DNA from: Apostichopus japonicus
Lineage: Eukaryota > Echinodermata > Holothuroidea > Aspidochirotida > Stichopodidae
Length of the DNA stretch: 64,000 nt
Assembly (NCBI RefSeq): GCF_037975245.1
Contig: NC_092563.1
Location: forward strand, 15,146,094 to 15,210,093
Direction of reading: 5' to 3'
Translations under genes and position numbers: made by a program
Notes under the pieces: model-generated
Seen by the model: only the letters and a program-made list of their open reading frames with translations
What the model was told of the DNA's origin: nothing
Database searches by the model: none
Part shown: one piece after another, positions 1 through 58,353 of the stretch
Layout: each line of letters starts with the position of its first letter
Position numbering within the stretch: the first letter of the stretch is position 1

Positions 1-1277
1 AGGGGCTTTATTGGAACAGCTGCAGCACTAATCTCAACCATCTTTTACTTCATTGATATTTTTAAACCGCAAGATATGAAGTTTTGTGATATTACTGCAA
101 ACTAAGGATAAGAAAATCTAATATTAACATCTATTATTTTTACCAAAAGTAAGAGAATGAGAGGAGAATAAAACGGGTTAAAAATACATTTCAGGTTTAA
201 AGGGTCTCATGATCTTAACATTGACCCTTGACCCCTTTGAACCTGTTAACTATAACTATTTCCCTCAGCAAATGAAACTACCCCATCTACATTTTGTGAA
301 TATTTATTAGACTTCAAGTGAAGATGAACAGTATATATGAAGATAACCTATGACCTTGACGATATAACAGTCACTACTACTAGTTGCTATGACAACACTA
401 AACCAGCTGGAGATGAGAGTAAGACTGTTCCATTACATTATTAGGGGGGATTTAGCTAAAAGATTGCAACTAGATACATCATAGAAACATGCAGGAAAAT
501 CAAATATTTGACAGGTATTTAACTATCTATCAAAGCTTATTAACCCAAAATGAAGGTAGAAGCCATTGCATAAAATACAGTCATTGTCTGTTAGTTTTAA
601 GGTAAAACATACTACTATCAAGCAATTCATGTTAATATATATCAGGAGAGAATCAGAACACAAATAATCAGTAGGTTTTACAAGAAGAATTTTGTAATTT
701 TGATTATGAATCTAGCCAAGACAGCAAGCAGCTGGTAGAGGGTTCTTGTTCATTATATTAGTATATACTAATATATCAGTACATTATTATTAAGGAGTGT
801 TAGCTCAGTGGTTAACGCTAGTGCCTTTCAATCATAAGGTCCCGAGTTCGAGTCACTCCAAGATTAATGTATGTCGTCCAGTTACAGAGTTGTTGACAAT
901 TGACAATTCATAATCATGGACGTTAAATATGAATCTAAGAGACTGACTTTGGTCAGCTTGCGGCTTTGATAAGCCAATGAGGCTTCTTCCCGAGTTCCTG
1001 CTTGCAGGAGGATCTAAAATACATACATACATACATATACAATGTCCACAGGGGGTAAATCATCTGCATGACACCAGCAGAGGTGTCAGTACCAGACTAT
1101 GCGATAAGCAGTTTTTAAAAATCATTTAAGACTGATAGGTGCGCTGTTGGACGAAGCCAGACTCCCGGTATAAATGGAAAAGTGACGTGGACAGCCGATG
1201 GGGGCCAAAAAAAAAGGAAGATGTTTTAGACATCACTGACAATAATGAAAATTAACAATTTAAAGAGGTCAACTAAC
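1..1277. other. Intron or downstream PLCG sequence
   Basis: No convincing terminal PLCG exon is visible. Contains two TGACC-type repeat fragments around 220-360 and the SINE at 794-1040. Otherwise AT-rich unique-looking sequence. Confidence 0.6.
794..1040 (+). mobile_element. tRNA-derived SINE, copy 1
   Basis: The head (794-860) looks like a tRNA. GGAGTG and CACTCC would pair as an acceptor stem, TTAGCTCAGTGG fits box A and GAGTTCGAGTCA fits box B of the RNA polymerase III promoter. A unique body of about 150 bp and a CATA-repeat tail follow. Two more copies occur in the window. Confidence 0.8.
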
Positions 1278-46345
<45,068 letters not shown>

Positions 46346-46992
46346 CTGAAATAAAAAAAATGGAAAAATATTATACAGTGAACCTTTCTTAAGTGACATA
46401 TTGCTTTCATACATATGTGACATTTTAATGTCACAAAAAGTACACTGTCTAATAATACAACAGTCTCTTCCTACCATGACTGACGTAAAATTTAAAGAAC
46501 TTTTTTGAAACTCTTTAGACTCATCTGATGAGCCATTTGTGATGATACTTACCTGCATTCGTGAATGATAGTTGTCGAGATACTGTAGATGTGGGAAAGT
46601 GCAATGCTGTAGTATGGGTGAGAGAGGTGAGAGGTGGAGGCGCAGTAACTTTTGCAGCCAAACCATTCAATAAAGGCACCATGTTAAAAGGAGAAGTTGT
46701 GCAGCGTCTACTGTGTGAAACTACAGAACACATATGACTAGAATACTACACAGCCTCATGGCTGCAGGATGCTACAGTCCCTCGGGTTTCTACTTTTCAC
46801 ATGGTACCTATAATCCCAATACCTAATTAATGAACTACTGAATGGACGGAACAATCCCATGCAGAATTAAATACGCTCCAAAAGATTGTGGTGACCCAAT
46901 TTTGTGCCGAAATTTCACTATTGCTGGTGAGGAAAAAAGAATTATGTTTTCAAGAATCATCTAATCAAAGTTGTACTGTTTATACAGTATTT

Positions 46993-47034
46993 GTGGGGTT
47001 GTGGGGAGACAGGTAAGCGAGGAGCAAAGTAAAT
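46993..47034. mobile_element. Terminal fragment of DIRS-derived element
   Basis: Only the end is present: GTTGTGGGGAGACAGGTAAG, then CGAGGAGCAAAGTAAAT. Confidence 0.6.
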
Positions 47035-47317
47035 TCATCTTATCAAAGTTGTACTGTTTTATACAGTAGTATGGTAGCATCAGATTTTTGTAACTTTGGA
47101 ACTAATGTGACTTTTAGAGGTTTTCCAACCAGTGCATGTCATAAAATATTTTTACTAATAAATTTCCAAAACTTACCAGGGATTGGATAAATACTTTTGA
47201 TGAGCTTATAACATGTCTACTCACAAAATTAGCACTCTATTTCTCTCTAGAGATCATGTCTACAGTGAACAAGTAACCTATTGTTATAATAATGCACCCA
47301 AAAAACAAACGATTGGG

Positions 47318-47454
47318 TGGTAGAATGAGAAGGAAGGGCATTGACCGGAAGTGCCGTTCATGGAGGGCGCACAGTGTTATAAAGGTATTCTAGGCATGGT
47401 AGAATGAGGGTGCTAAGGTTGTGGGGAGACAGGTAAGCGAGGAACAAAGTAAAT
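47318..47454. mobile_element. DIRS-end fragment
   Basis: Begins GGTAGAATGAGAAGGAAGGG, passes GGAGGGCGCACAGTGTTATA, and ends CAGGTAAGCGAGGAACAAAG plus TAAAT. It equals the terminal 137 bp of the short elements. Confidence 0.7.
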
Positions 47455-48855
47455 CCTATTGTTAGAAGGAGACATGTTGGTTTATCCTGTTTTATAAGTT
47501 ACAGTAGTACTCGCACACTCACATTACCATGACTACAAGCAATAACAACTGACATCACAAAAAAAAAGATTTGTCTATCAAAAGTTACACCTTGCTACCC
47601 TCTGTGACACTCTCTACTGTGGTAGAGTGACTTAATATTTACTCTGGCTACATTTAATTGTGAGCAAAATTAATGTAATATATTTCTAGCCTTCATTACC
47701 CTTTAACCCCCTTTAACCACAAACGTGGATATTAGCTCTCTTATTTAAAAACCTATATAGATAGAAAAGACAATTCATGATCATCGGTTATCTCTTGTAC
47801 AATATTACTATAAAGACAAAAGAGTCAAAGTTTCATCCAGAAATAAATATCAGACTGGCAGAGTAATGGGATCCTGGAGGAAGTAAATCCCAAGTAGCTG
47901 TAAACTGCATTTCCTGGTGCTAGGAGAAAAAGAAACGGTCTTTCCGCTACTAGTTAATTGAGCGTTTCATGTGTAAAGAGTTTCAGTGGCTCACAGCTCT
48001 ACTTGGTATATAATACAAGGAAGCATGCTGCTCGGTGTATGTAGCAACGATCAACTCGATGTGCACAGTGACCACATGCTCTTCTTTTCATATCCATTAT
48101 TAATAAATGCCCCAAAAACAAAGAGGAATTTCTCAACTATTGACAGAAACTCAATCAGACTTATGGCATTTCCCCCCCCCCCTTATTTTTTTGGTCTCTG
48201 CTCCTTACCCTGGTCATGTGACTTACAAAAAACTATTAATACCATATGTAGGTGGTCATTGGCAATATCATTAAATCCTGTGGGAATTGCCAACTTTTCT
48301 TTCGTTGTACAGTAGGTTAAAGTGATAGTTAAATTTCATTTCTTCTTGGTGTAAACTTGGCCCCCTTAATTTTCCCACTCTCACAAATCATTCAACGAGA
48401 ATACCAAACGTGCAAACATTGTTGCCATTAAGCCATCCTGACACAGAACCTTTTACATAATGAAAACTCGCAAACGAAACACAGACATATTCAAAACTGA
48501 AAGGTTCTGACTTTAAAACAGATGTCACTTAATAGTTGAAGGATTCATAGAAATATAACCAACAAAGTACTGGCATTCATTTGCTATGTGTATTACATTA
48601 CCTAGGTGTAATATTAACCACAAGTTGACCCCACGATTCAAGTGTCCATAAATATATATATACAGAGGTTTGTTCCTTCACTCTCAGATTTCACATTTCC
48701 TGTTCACATTACCATACACCTGTATGTACAGTATGTGTAGTTTAGGACTGTACAACACTGTCAGGTTTCCCAATTGTTTCTAAACCAAAACCAAAACCAC
48801 AAACAAATTTCAAAACAAATAAATAAAAGAATAGTTATCAGCCAGTTGAAATTAT

Positions 48856-49255
48856 AAAACTTACTGGTAGTCTCGCAGAACTACTACCTGTTACGCTAAA
48901 AACGTTACGTAAGAAAAAAACGAATGCATGGGCGAGAGTGTACATTAAAAACAGCCCCCAAAAACACCCTTCCCTACAAGAAAAGGATACTTATCAGGCT
49001 GGAAAAGATCCTTGGAAGTGCAGAAGTCCTGATAGGAAACTTCTAGTGTATAAATCCAAGGTATTCCGGGCGAATTTCGCGAAAATTTTTCCAACTCCGA
49101 AAAACACAGTGAAACACTTTGTGGGTAGAAAAATGAAGGGGGTCACTAGGGTCAGTGAGGGTGTACAGTGTTAAAAGATTACCAGGGCATTCTAGACACG
49201 GTAGAATGTGGTGCATAGGTTGTGGGGAGACAGGTAAGTGGGGAACGAAGTAAAT
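48856..49255. mobile_element. Short non-autonomous DIRS-derived element
   Basis: 400 bp starting AAAACTTACTGG and ending GGTAAGTGGGGAACGAAG plus TAAAT. The interior matches 61490-61869 of the large element (AAAACAGCCCCCAAAA, GGATACTTATCAGGCTGG). No coding capacity. Confidence 0.7.
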
Positions 49256-49609
49256 AGAAGCTATTTAGAACAACATTATAAGGCAGTGTCTACTGTAGGT
49301 GGTTCCCAGAATGACACGGGTAAATACATAATATACAGTTCTAAAACATTGAATGGTTCACTCTGTGCATGGTACGGAAGGGCTGCCAGGAAGACAGGTC
49401 GGCATGTAAGATTTCAGTATATTTCTGTTCTCCTGTCCTCTTTTTGGAGGGGTGGGAGGTGGGGTGTTTGTGGGAGCAGCTCTGGCCAGAAAATTCAGCT
49501 ACTTGTACAATAAATCACTATCAAACAAAAGGTATTATCACTGCAGACCTGCACTGTCTATTGTGTGCAACTGCACAACACAAGAGATCAAGTACCATAT
49601 TATGATGCC

Positions 49610-49885
49610 TTGTTGCAGAATAGTACAGCCTCCCCCCCCCCCTCCCCTCTGAGATCATGTACCTGAACTATGATGGCTGGTTGCAGAAGTTACAGCCTCC
49701 ATCCCCCCCCCCCCCACTGAGATCAAGTATCTGAACTATGATGCCTGGTTGCAGAATATTACAGCCCCCCCTCCCCCTCTGAGATCATGTACCTATACTA
49801 TGATGTAATGCCTGGTTGCAGAATATTACACCCTCCCCCCCCCCTCTGAGATCATGTACCTGAACTATGCAGAATATTAAAGCTC
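49610..49885. repeat. C-rich minisatellite, about 62 bp
   Basis: Four units of ATGCCTGGTTGCAGAATATT, ACAGCC, a C run and CTGAGATCATGTACCTGAAC. The unit resembles part of the dispersed repeat seen at 46730-46790. Confidence 0.8.
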
Positions 49886-50114
49886 CCTCAAGAGTCCTAC
49901 CTTTGAGATGGTACCTAAAACTTTTCTAATACATGTACATTGACTGTATGTAGTTGGTATAATGAACAATAGTTATTACTCAAGTGAAAACTATTGGTCT
50001 ATACAATAATACTACTACTAGTACATCTTTATAAATTGCAATGGACCCAGTTTGATATTGGAGACAGGTAAGTGAGGAGTGGTGCATGTGTGCCAATCAA
50101 ACTCTAGCAACATT

Positions 50115-50500
50115 TGAGAATGCAAGGAGCATCTGACCCTGCAAAGGTGATCAAGATCATACAGTGGACACTCCAGTACTCAGGATCAGACCCAAATATC
50201 ATGACCGCCTTTTCCCAAAGGATCCTGACCCGCACGTGTGATCGAGATCGAGTACTCAGGATCTGACCCCAAAATCCTGACCTCCCTCGTGGGGAGGTTC
50301 CTGATCCCGCAAAGGTGATCAAGATCATACAGTGGAGGATCCAGTACTCAGGATCAGACCGCGATATCACGACCGCCTGTTCCCGAAGGATCCTGACCCG
50401 CAGGTGTGATCAAGATCAAGAACTCAGGATCGGACCCCGGAAATCATGACCTCCCTTTTCGGGAGGATCCTGATCCTACAAGTGTGATCAAGATGATAGT
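50115..50500. repeat. GATC-rich imperfect tandem repeat
   Basis: Units of about 90-175 bp built on GTGATCAAGATCATACAGTG, GTACTCAGGATC and GGATCCTGACC. They are dense in GATC palindromes. Confidence 0.7.
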
Positions 50501-50928
50501 TTGGATGCTCAGGGGATCAACTGGATATCTCTAGTAACTAGTCACCTGGTCACTTCTGCATGAAGTGGTACAGCAGTCACATACGAACATTGAGAACGAA
50601 GCCTGCTACTGTGAAAGTTCTGTAAACAATCATCACGAGTCCTTCATGTGATTGTGTTATGCTCTCTTTAGTCCTTGTGATCCACCTTGTGTTCTCAAAT
50701 GTGAACATGTCCAGGGTCAGCTTTTATTACCTCTACAAGAAAAGACAGGATCCTGCTTCTCCTCGCATTCTCAAATGTAAACCAGGCTCAGATAATGTGT
50801 CTGATATCCTTGTCAATGTCAAAGAAAGTTTGGCATCAACAGTCTTCCCAGTTCAAAGGGATCATACAACAATCAAATAGAAAGTACTTCTTTCAATTTC
50901 CAAACTTACACAAGAGATTTCTTCCTAC

Positions 50929-50990
50929 GTGGTAGATTCGGAAGGAGGTGTAAGTGGGCGGGTGCCCGGGGAGAGAGAAGCGAAGTAAAT
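50929..50990. mobile_element. Terminal fragment of DIRS-like element
   Basis: GGTAGATTCGGAAGGAGGTG followed by GAGAAGCGAAGTAAAT. Strongly shortened. Confidence 0.5.
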
Positions 50991-52744
50991 TCATCAATTC
51001 AAAATCGGGGGGAACATTACAACGCATCAATAACACATATTATACAATGTTCACTTATCAGCATCTACCTGTACCTGACAGTCAATTGAACATTGCACTA
51101 AATACATATAGAGCAGGGTTTCCCTAACTTTATCCCCCCCCCCCACGAACTCCCAGTGGATGTCAGAGTTGTACACGAACCCCCAACTTTTCGAGACATG
51201 ATCTGAGTCATTATTATACAATAATACGCATAACAGTGCTTCGTGAAAGATCAAGTTCATAGTGTAATATTGTAATGTAAAAAAAAACAAGTGGAACAAA
51301 TATTTATTTGGAAACTTCAAGATCAGATCACGAATTGTATCATACATCGATCACCCATCACACACGATGAGACGGATGCTCCTGTTTTTCGACTTTTGTA
51401 CATTAATAAATTATATGATATATATCAGATTTTAGTTCACCAAAAAGTACTCTAATTTTGACTTTCAGAAACGTCTCACAAACCCCCTGGGATGGACTCA
51501 CGCACTCCTGGGGGTTGATGCACCCACGTTAGGGAACCCCTGATATAGAGGAATACATTATTGTAGTACATTTTAGTAGAACAAAACTCCCTCTCACAAC
51601 ATTCAGCCTACCCAACCAGTGGGCTTAATTTACATACACATCAATAGGACACTCCATTCTGAAACCAAACACCAAAAGATTAGGCAAGAATTTGTCTCGT
51701 ACAAACAGGTATCAAGAATGTGGTGAATTTAATTGCTAGCATTATGTCTAATTGAATTTCTAATAAACAATCTCAATAGATTACTGGGTTTTTATCTTCT
51801 CACAGGAAGCTAAAAATTAACCCTCGCTTGTTCCTGCTTGGTTTTTTTTCCCGTCAGATCATTGATAAGATCTGAGATGATGAAATACAGCATGAATGTT
51901 TTTTTGTTTGGGAGACTTTTAAAAGACACAAGCACTTTACCAAACACCCACTCTGTCTACAAGGAACCTCTGTGGGGAAAATAAAAAGTGTCTAATGACT
52001 GCCCCCAATGTGATCTTTCCAATTCCAGGAAACTACAGTATATGTTTTCATATGCAATACAGTAGGTTTACTTTACTCATATTCCATTCCTTTCTGATCA
52101 TTCACTCCCACACGAAAGACATTGAGCAAACTGAACTTGATCAAGTTCCCCTAAGTCTACAGACAGCCAGTATTTTACTGGTCTGTGTACAGTTTGAGGG
52201 ATTACCAGGTCCAACCCTTGGGGGCAGAAAGATACTTTTCATTATATTTTTTTTATTGTATAATACTGTCGGTGCTAAAATATCAATTTCAAAAAAGCAA
52301 AAATACACATATATTTTGACTTTTCAAACCCTTCTTGATATTAGTCAGTGGGTTGGTTAACACGAGACTTGAATAATGTGTACATAACATTCCAGCACCA
52401 ATAGTGATGAGGTATTTTTTAGCCAAAATCTAAGAAGGACTTCTCAGAGCTGTTTATGGAATTGTGTTCAAAAGTGGTCTTATACAATAACATCACAATT
52501 GTATTATTATACAATCAAAATTTAATAAATATGATTATCTTTCAACAAATTTTTTTTTTAAATTGCAAAGACGTTTAATTATTGTGAATAGAAAGATATT
52601 ATGAAAAATTAATATAAGGAAAATTGTTATTAAAGTCATCTGTTTTAGTGTTTATGTCACAACATTGACATTCCATGAATGAAATCCATTTTTCTTTTAT
52701 GTTTATTCATCTGTTTCCCCAACCTAACCACACTTTTTCTGGAA

Positions 52745-53470
52745 AAACACTTTCAACACCTATGCAGGAACACTTGAAAGGATAATCCAGGGAAAAATTT
52801 ATTCTTGACAAATGAAAGAGGAACATTTGGATACGTTCTAAGCATCCTGGTTGAAATTTGTAACCAAATTCCTACATCTAGGGTTATCCAGATACTGTAT
52901 TGATAATTGATATTTTCACAGAAGTGAAATTGAAGCAAATAGACATGATGACATAGCTGAATTCCTTTCTTGATTTTTATTTTTTCTCTTTTTTCCCTGA
53001 ACGTACTGGTTCGGCTATTTACGAACCACGATACTTATCCGTCTCCTTAACCTACGCACACCTATCTACCCCAGCCTATTAACTGGTAAACCTAGTAACG
53101 CCTCTAAGGCTGTTGGATGGTAGATTCAGAAAGAAGAGGTTGACCTTAGATGGGGTCATGAGGGGGGGGAGGTGCAATGCCAGAATGTTACCAGAGTCTA
53201 ATAGACTAGGGTAGATACGTGTGCGTAGGTTAAGGAGACAGGTAACTAAGAGAGGAGTGAAGTTAATTTCACCTTGTAAACCACACTTATTCTGGATGAC
53301 ACTTTCAACGAATGCAGGAATTGCTTGAAATCTAGGGAAACATTTATTCTTGACTAATGAAGGAGGAATGTTCTAAGCATCCTGGTTGAAATTTGACCAA
53401 ATTCCTACATCTAATGTTATCCAGATATTGATAATTGATATTGTCACAGTTCTAAGTGAATTTGAATCAA
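52745..53470. repeat. Direct duplication of about 190 bp flanking a short element
   Basis: CTAAGCATCCTGGTTGAAAT, ATTCCTACATCTA and GATAATTGATATT occur at 52745-52930 and again at 53290-53470. The short element at 52999-53268 lies between the copies. Confidence 0.75.
52999..53268. mobile_element. Short element with inverted ends, DIRS-like subfamily
   Basis: 270 bp. The left end GAACGTACTGG, GTCTCCTTAACCTACGCACA and TCTACCCCAGCCTATTA is mirrored at the right by TAATAGACTAGGGTAGATAC, GTAGGTTAAGGAGACAGGTA and GAAGTTAATT. It is related to, but diverged from, the 35.3- and 48.9-kb elements. Confidence 0.65.
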
Positions 53471-54879
53471 ACGCTGCACACTGACAGCAAACTGTTTTGT
53501 TTGTAATTTACATTTAATATTTTCATTGATAATTAAAGTGAATATTAAATTCCATGCCAATCTATGCATTTATCTCCCTGACCATTCTCCATTATATTGT
53601 GCTTACATACTGACAACCAATTAGTTACATCCAGTTTCTATTTCTTGACTCTTCCCTAATTATTGGGAACAAAGCTTGTCATGCTACTATGTACAGAGAA
53701 AGTCTGTTTCCTTTAGTGTTTTTTTTTTTTTTTTAAGTTTTGAGTTAGCATGCATGGTCAATACTATAGCACAGCCATGAATGAACAGGTTGGATAGGCC
53801 TAGCGCAAGTACAGTATGATATTACTACGGTGTCCCAAACTGTAAGTGTCATAACTTTCTTCTAAGAATGTTTTGGTTTACAAAATACACTGTAAATTAT
53901 CTCCCATTGCTTTAATAAGTTTATAGCAATTTTATGCAAATAAACCACAACAAATGCAAATAAGGAATTCTTCAATCATGCAAACCACATCTTCATTATG
54001 TAATTCATTCAATGGGGCATTGCAATGGAAGAACTTTGTGAAAGGTTATGGAGTTGCACACCTGAAAGTTATAAATAAGTACTGTAGTAAATATCAATAT
54101 GCACCCTTGCAGAGTAAATCAGTTCACAGGTTAAACAAACAGTTGTTTACAGTCTTACTATATGTGCGACTGAAGGCCTGCACTGCACCTAGTTGGGTTT
54201 TTAGGTTGAATGCATTATGAACAGATACCCAAAGGCACCTGACCACAATGAGCAACAGGTGCCTGGGAGCACATTTTTGGACTGTTTACCATGACTAATC
54301 GATACTGTTGTGAATTGAACTATCAACAAGCAAATCTGCTTAAACATTACAAAATACAGAAAAATCCAGCTGCCAATTTTAAATTTTACAAAAATGACTT
54401 CCAGTTTATCACTGAACAACACAAACATATTATCCACAGAAGGTCAAATAACTTCAGCTAACTATAAAACTTCACCCAATTTTTTTTTAAAGTATACAGG
54501 AACAACTTCCTTCCAGATACACATTTCTTAATTTTCTAACAACTTCAAAAGTTTCACTACATGAGTATAGTGTAGCACAATGAAGGCCATAGCAACAAGA
54601 TGGAGCTCACTATTTCAATGGAAGTATCAAAGGTTGACCGAACATACAACATACATACATTAAATGGATTAATTTCCTCTATTGCATTATGTGAGCATTC
54701 TGAACGGTTTCCTAACCTAGCGAACTGCTTCCTGTGAGCTACACTACAAGTTCACTTATTTTTTAGCTGGTATGTAACGGATTTAGTCTGTGAAGGAGGC
54801 TTCTGACTATGGTAGCTACAGTAAACAGTAGATCTACAGTACATATATCAGAGAGCATGTACTGTACTCTATTAGTAGA

Positions 54880-55358
54880 AACTTGTGTGGGTACACAAAA
54901 CAATCAGCATAAGTATGAGTACAATGTCTCATGTACAAGTGTGAGTACAAACACATTAAGCACGTTCTAGTGAATATGTACACAATGTTTTACCTCTGAG
55001 TACAGATAACGGGGGTTAGGGGAATGGTGTACTCCATACTTTGCATTGTGAGTACACAAAACAATCAGCATAAGTATGACTACAATGTCCTGAAGTGTGA
55101 GTATAAACACATTAAGCATGTACTAGTGAATATGTACACAATGTTTTACCTCTGAGTACAGATAACGGGGGTTAGGGGAATGGTGTACTCCATACTTTGC
55201 ATTGTGAGTACACAAAACAATCAGCATAAGTATGACTACAATGTCCTGAAGTGTGAGTACAAACACATTAAGCACGTTCTAGTGAATATGTACACAATGT
55301 TTTACCTCTGAGTACAGATAACGGGGGTTAGGGGAATGGTGTACTCCATACTTTGCAT
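54880..55358. repeat. 157-bp tandem array, left part
   Basis: Three units starting GTGAGTACACAAAACAATCA and ending GTGTACTCCATACTTTGCAT. The last unit is complete and directly abuts the DIRS element. Confidence 0.9.
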
Positions 55359-55398
55359 ATTCCAAAACTTACTGGTTTGGATATTTACGAGTGACGAG

Positions 55399-55520
55399 CT
55401 TACCTGTCTCCTCACAACCTTAGCACCTCATTCTACCGTGCCTATAAAGTCCTGGTAAAATAATAACACTGTGCGCCCTCTATGACTGAACCCCCCCCTC
55501 GGTCACTCCTCACTACTCAT
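55399..55520. repeat. Inverted terminal repeat, coding 3' side
   Basis: TTACCTGTCTCCTCACAACC, then TTAGCACCTCATTCTACCGT and on to CTCACTACTCAT. It is the complement of 61730-61852, apart from one base in the C run. Confidence 0.85.
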
Positions 55521-55977
55521 GAGACCACTCCTTAAAAGTGGCCTCACGGTCACCGAAATAGGGGTGGCCAGAATCCTCTGGCCACCCCCAAGGACTCCCG
55601 TCGACTAAACTTCTCAAAGGTGAGCCCTTAACAAAAGGCACTGATGCCTTCCTAGCAGGGAGAGTGTAATCCTCCCCGCCGCAGCGGGTAAGGGGGGGGA
55701 CACTCTCCTGAGCCCTGCAGGCGAAACTACCCCTTTTTCCTAACAAGGAGCCTCATCCTGTAAAGGCCCAACACTTGCTAACCCTAAGACAACTTAGGTG
55801 AGTACGCATATGAAAAACACAGGGTGCAAAGTTACCCTCACCGATAGACCTGGCCGGTGACTCTTAGTAGTTGTTGGCTCTGTCTATCTGGTGTTGTACT
55901 TGGAGTCGTGAGCCTAGTCGAACGACTGCTCCCCCGTCCGGCTGTGTCCCACCCCCTCGGGGGAGGGAGGCGGGAAT

Positions 55978-56076
55978 GGAGACAGGTAAGCTCGTCACTC
56001 GTAAATATCCAAACCAGTAAGTTTTGGAATATTTACTTCGCTCCTCGCTTACCTGTCTCCTCACAACCTTAGCACC
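55978..56076. repeat. Internal complementary region of the DIRS element
   Basis: 55978-56030 is the exact complement of 55359-55411, and 56031-56076 is the exact complement of 61824-61869. The two join at GGAAT|ATTTAC, which is the predicted circle junction. It lies at the 3' side of the coding remnants, as in DIRS-1. Confidence 0.9.
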
Positions 56077-56149
56077 GAGTGGCACTGCCCGATGGTGGGA
56101 GGCCCGAGGGGTGGGACCAAGTACCAACCGGACCTCGCATCGCCGAGCT

Positions 56150-57530
56150 ACCAAAAGCTGCCTCGGCGTGTAGAGTGTCAGGTAAGTAACAGGCGACGAA
56201 CGTAGTTGGTGTTTTCCACGCTGCCACCTTGAGGATGTCCTGTATCGGGATACCGGCAGAGAGAGCTGTGGAAGCCGAGGCCCCACTGATGTTGTGATCT
56301 CTTGGCCGGGTATCCCCCCATCGTGAACGGGCGGATCATCTCTACTAGCCATCGGGATAGGGATAGGGGATAGGGTATGTTTAAGGTGGTCGTGGCAGGA
56401 TGAAAAGGGAGGTTGTTTGTCTCAACTTCTCTGTCCTGTTTAAGTACCACTTCAGTGCCCTGACTGGGCACCATCGCTTGTCCTCAGCCACTGATGAAAG
56501 GGTTTTGATTTCCGGAAAGAAAATGTCCCCGGGCAAGAAAGTCAAGGCCCGGTTCTTGGCAATAAGGGACGGGTCTGGAACCGTCCTCGCCCCATGGCCC
56601 TCGAATCTGATGTGGTTCTGTTTGGTTGTTAGGGCTTGGAGGTAACTCCTTCACGCTGACGCTACCGCAATGACGAAGAGTGTTTTCTTTGTAAGAGCAG
56701 CCAGGGAAGCGTTCCCCGTTGATTCGTACAGCGGCCCTGCCAGGGGGGGCTAACTGTCTGACTCGTGGACGGCGATTAGCCATGCCTTTGGTGAGCTGGT
56801 CAATGTCTGGGCTAATGCCCAGCGTGGAGCCGTCTGGAAAACCAGACGTCCCCGTCTGGGGCCTGCGTGTGGGACCTGCGGCCTGGGACCCGGGGTCCGG
56901 AGGGAGCCACTAGGATGAATTTACCCTTGGAGCTGCGAATCTTCCTCAGTATCTGGCTGATCATGCCAAAAGGGGGGGGAAGAATTTAAACCTCTGGTCC
57001 GTCTCAAGGCAGGGACCTGGCGCTATGTGGAAGGCTGCAGGTGGGACCGCCTGTTACAAAAGATGGGCAGCCCATTGTTGCCCTTTGTCGTAAGCAGGTC
57101 TATCAGACGTATGCCGAACATGTGGAAAAACCTACCGCATATTCCTTGCTAAGGGTTCACTCGTCGGGGTCGAGTTGTCCCCTGGGCAGAGCATCGGCCC
57201 TCACACTCTCCTTTCTGGCTATATGGGAGACCCATAGGGCCGTGCCAGATTCTGCAGCTGTGGTGAGGGTCTCCCATGCCAGACGGCACAGTCTCTCTGC
57301 CCTGGTGCCACCCTGTCTATTGATGTAGCTACTGTACAGTATGCCACCACCATCGTGTTGTCTGAGAGGATGGTGATCAAAGTGCCCTGTACTTGGGCTT
57401 GGGAGGGCTCCAGAGAGCCCCAACCCCACAGTACTGAGAGCGAGGCGGAAGTACATGAAACCTGGTTATCTTTGCAAATAGGGTGTTGGGGCCGATCCTT
57501 TGCCCTGCTGACGCCACTGTGGTGCAGGAA
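56150..57530 (-). pseudogene. DIRS RNase H and tyrosine recombinase remnant
   Basis: In shifting frames on the minus strand: LSDNTMVVAY then, after an apparent 11-bp insertion, YINRQGGTRAERLCRLAWET and RADAL (RNase H); FGMISQILRKIRSSKGKFIL (post-RNase H region); RWCPVRALKWYLNRT and AAWKTPTTFVACYLPDT with the expected catalytic Tyr (tyrosine recombinase). The usual HDIRG-like motif is degenerate. Several frameshifts and stops are present, so it is inactive. No intact reverse transcriptase was recognised upstream. Confidence 0.8.
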
Positions 57531-58104
57531 AGTGGTTTCTCTGTATATGCTGCTAAAGAAGTCAAGGACAGTGGCCTGTATGATGACCTTGTTAGCGCCT
57601 GCAATACAGCAGCACTCGCAGTACTGCTTGCAGTACCACAGTACCGCTGATGACCCCTTTAGTTATCAACCAGTTTCAATCAGAAAACCTCTGAAGAAAA
57701 GTACTGTCTTGATGATGTAGACCTAAGCTGTACCCTGTAGGGAGGTTTCATGGAGGTTCTTTCCATGAAAAATAATATTAATAATAATATTGAGGGTTGA
57801 ACTGCGCCGGCCTATCTATCGATAACGAAGCCAGAGGCGCTAGCAATATTACCCTTCTCAAAAATAACCTGTTAAACAGAGAGAAATCCCTCCTGGATGG
57901 AAAGACGCAATGGAGATAAAGTGCCTTGCCCAAGGAAACAACAGAATGATCTGGCCAGGACTAAAACCTGCAAGCCTTAGATCACCAGTACACTGCCTAC
58001 ACCGCTTGACCACAGTGCTCTCCAAAAATTGAGTACTGAATGGATAGTTTGCTTCATCAGAGTCTTAATCAATGCTACAGCTGCTATGTGGCTTTTACAA
58101 CTAC

Positions 58105-58353
58105 AGTATATGTATGTATTTGTGTATGTAATTTAGATCATCCTGCAAGTAGGAACTTGTGAAGAAGCCTCATTGGCTTATCAAAGCCGCAAGCTGACCA
58201 AAGTCAGTCTCGTACATTCATATTTAATGTCCATGACTATGAATTGTCAACAGCTCTGTAACTGGACAACATACATTAATCTTGGGGTGACTTGAACCGG
58301 GGACCTTTTGATTGGAAGGCACCGGGTTTAACCACTGAGCTAACTAAGCTACA
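58105..58353 (-). mobile_element. tRNA-derived SINE, copy 3, nested in the DIRS element
   Basis: Minus-strand copy reading TTAGCTCAGTGGTTAAACCC, GGTTCAAGTCACC, AAGATTAATGTATG, GCTTTGATAAGCCAATGAGG and a CATA-type tail. It is more diverged than copies 1 and 2 and is inserted in the DIRS body. Confidence 0.8.

Noticed and set aside
794-860. A functional tRNA gene
   Set aside because: The anticodon arm is irregular and the same head recurs with a conserved 150-bp body and a CATA tail, which is a SINE.
51051-51347. 98-codon minus-strand frame as the missing PLCG N-terminal exon
   Set aside because: No resemblance to the PH domain, and it lies in a repeat-like segment whose phrases (ACGAACCCCCAAC, CACAAACCCCC) recur nearby.
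57041-57720. Plus-strand open frames over the recombinase/RNase H remnant
   Set aside because: The recognisable RNase H and recombinase motifs are on the minus strand. The plus frames are shadows.
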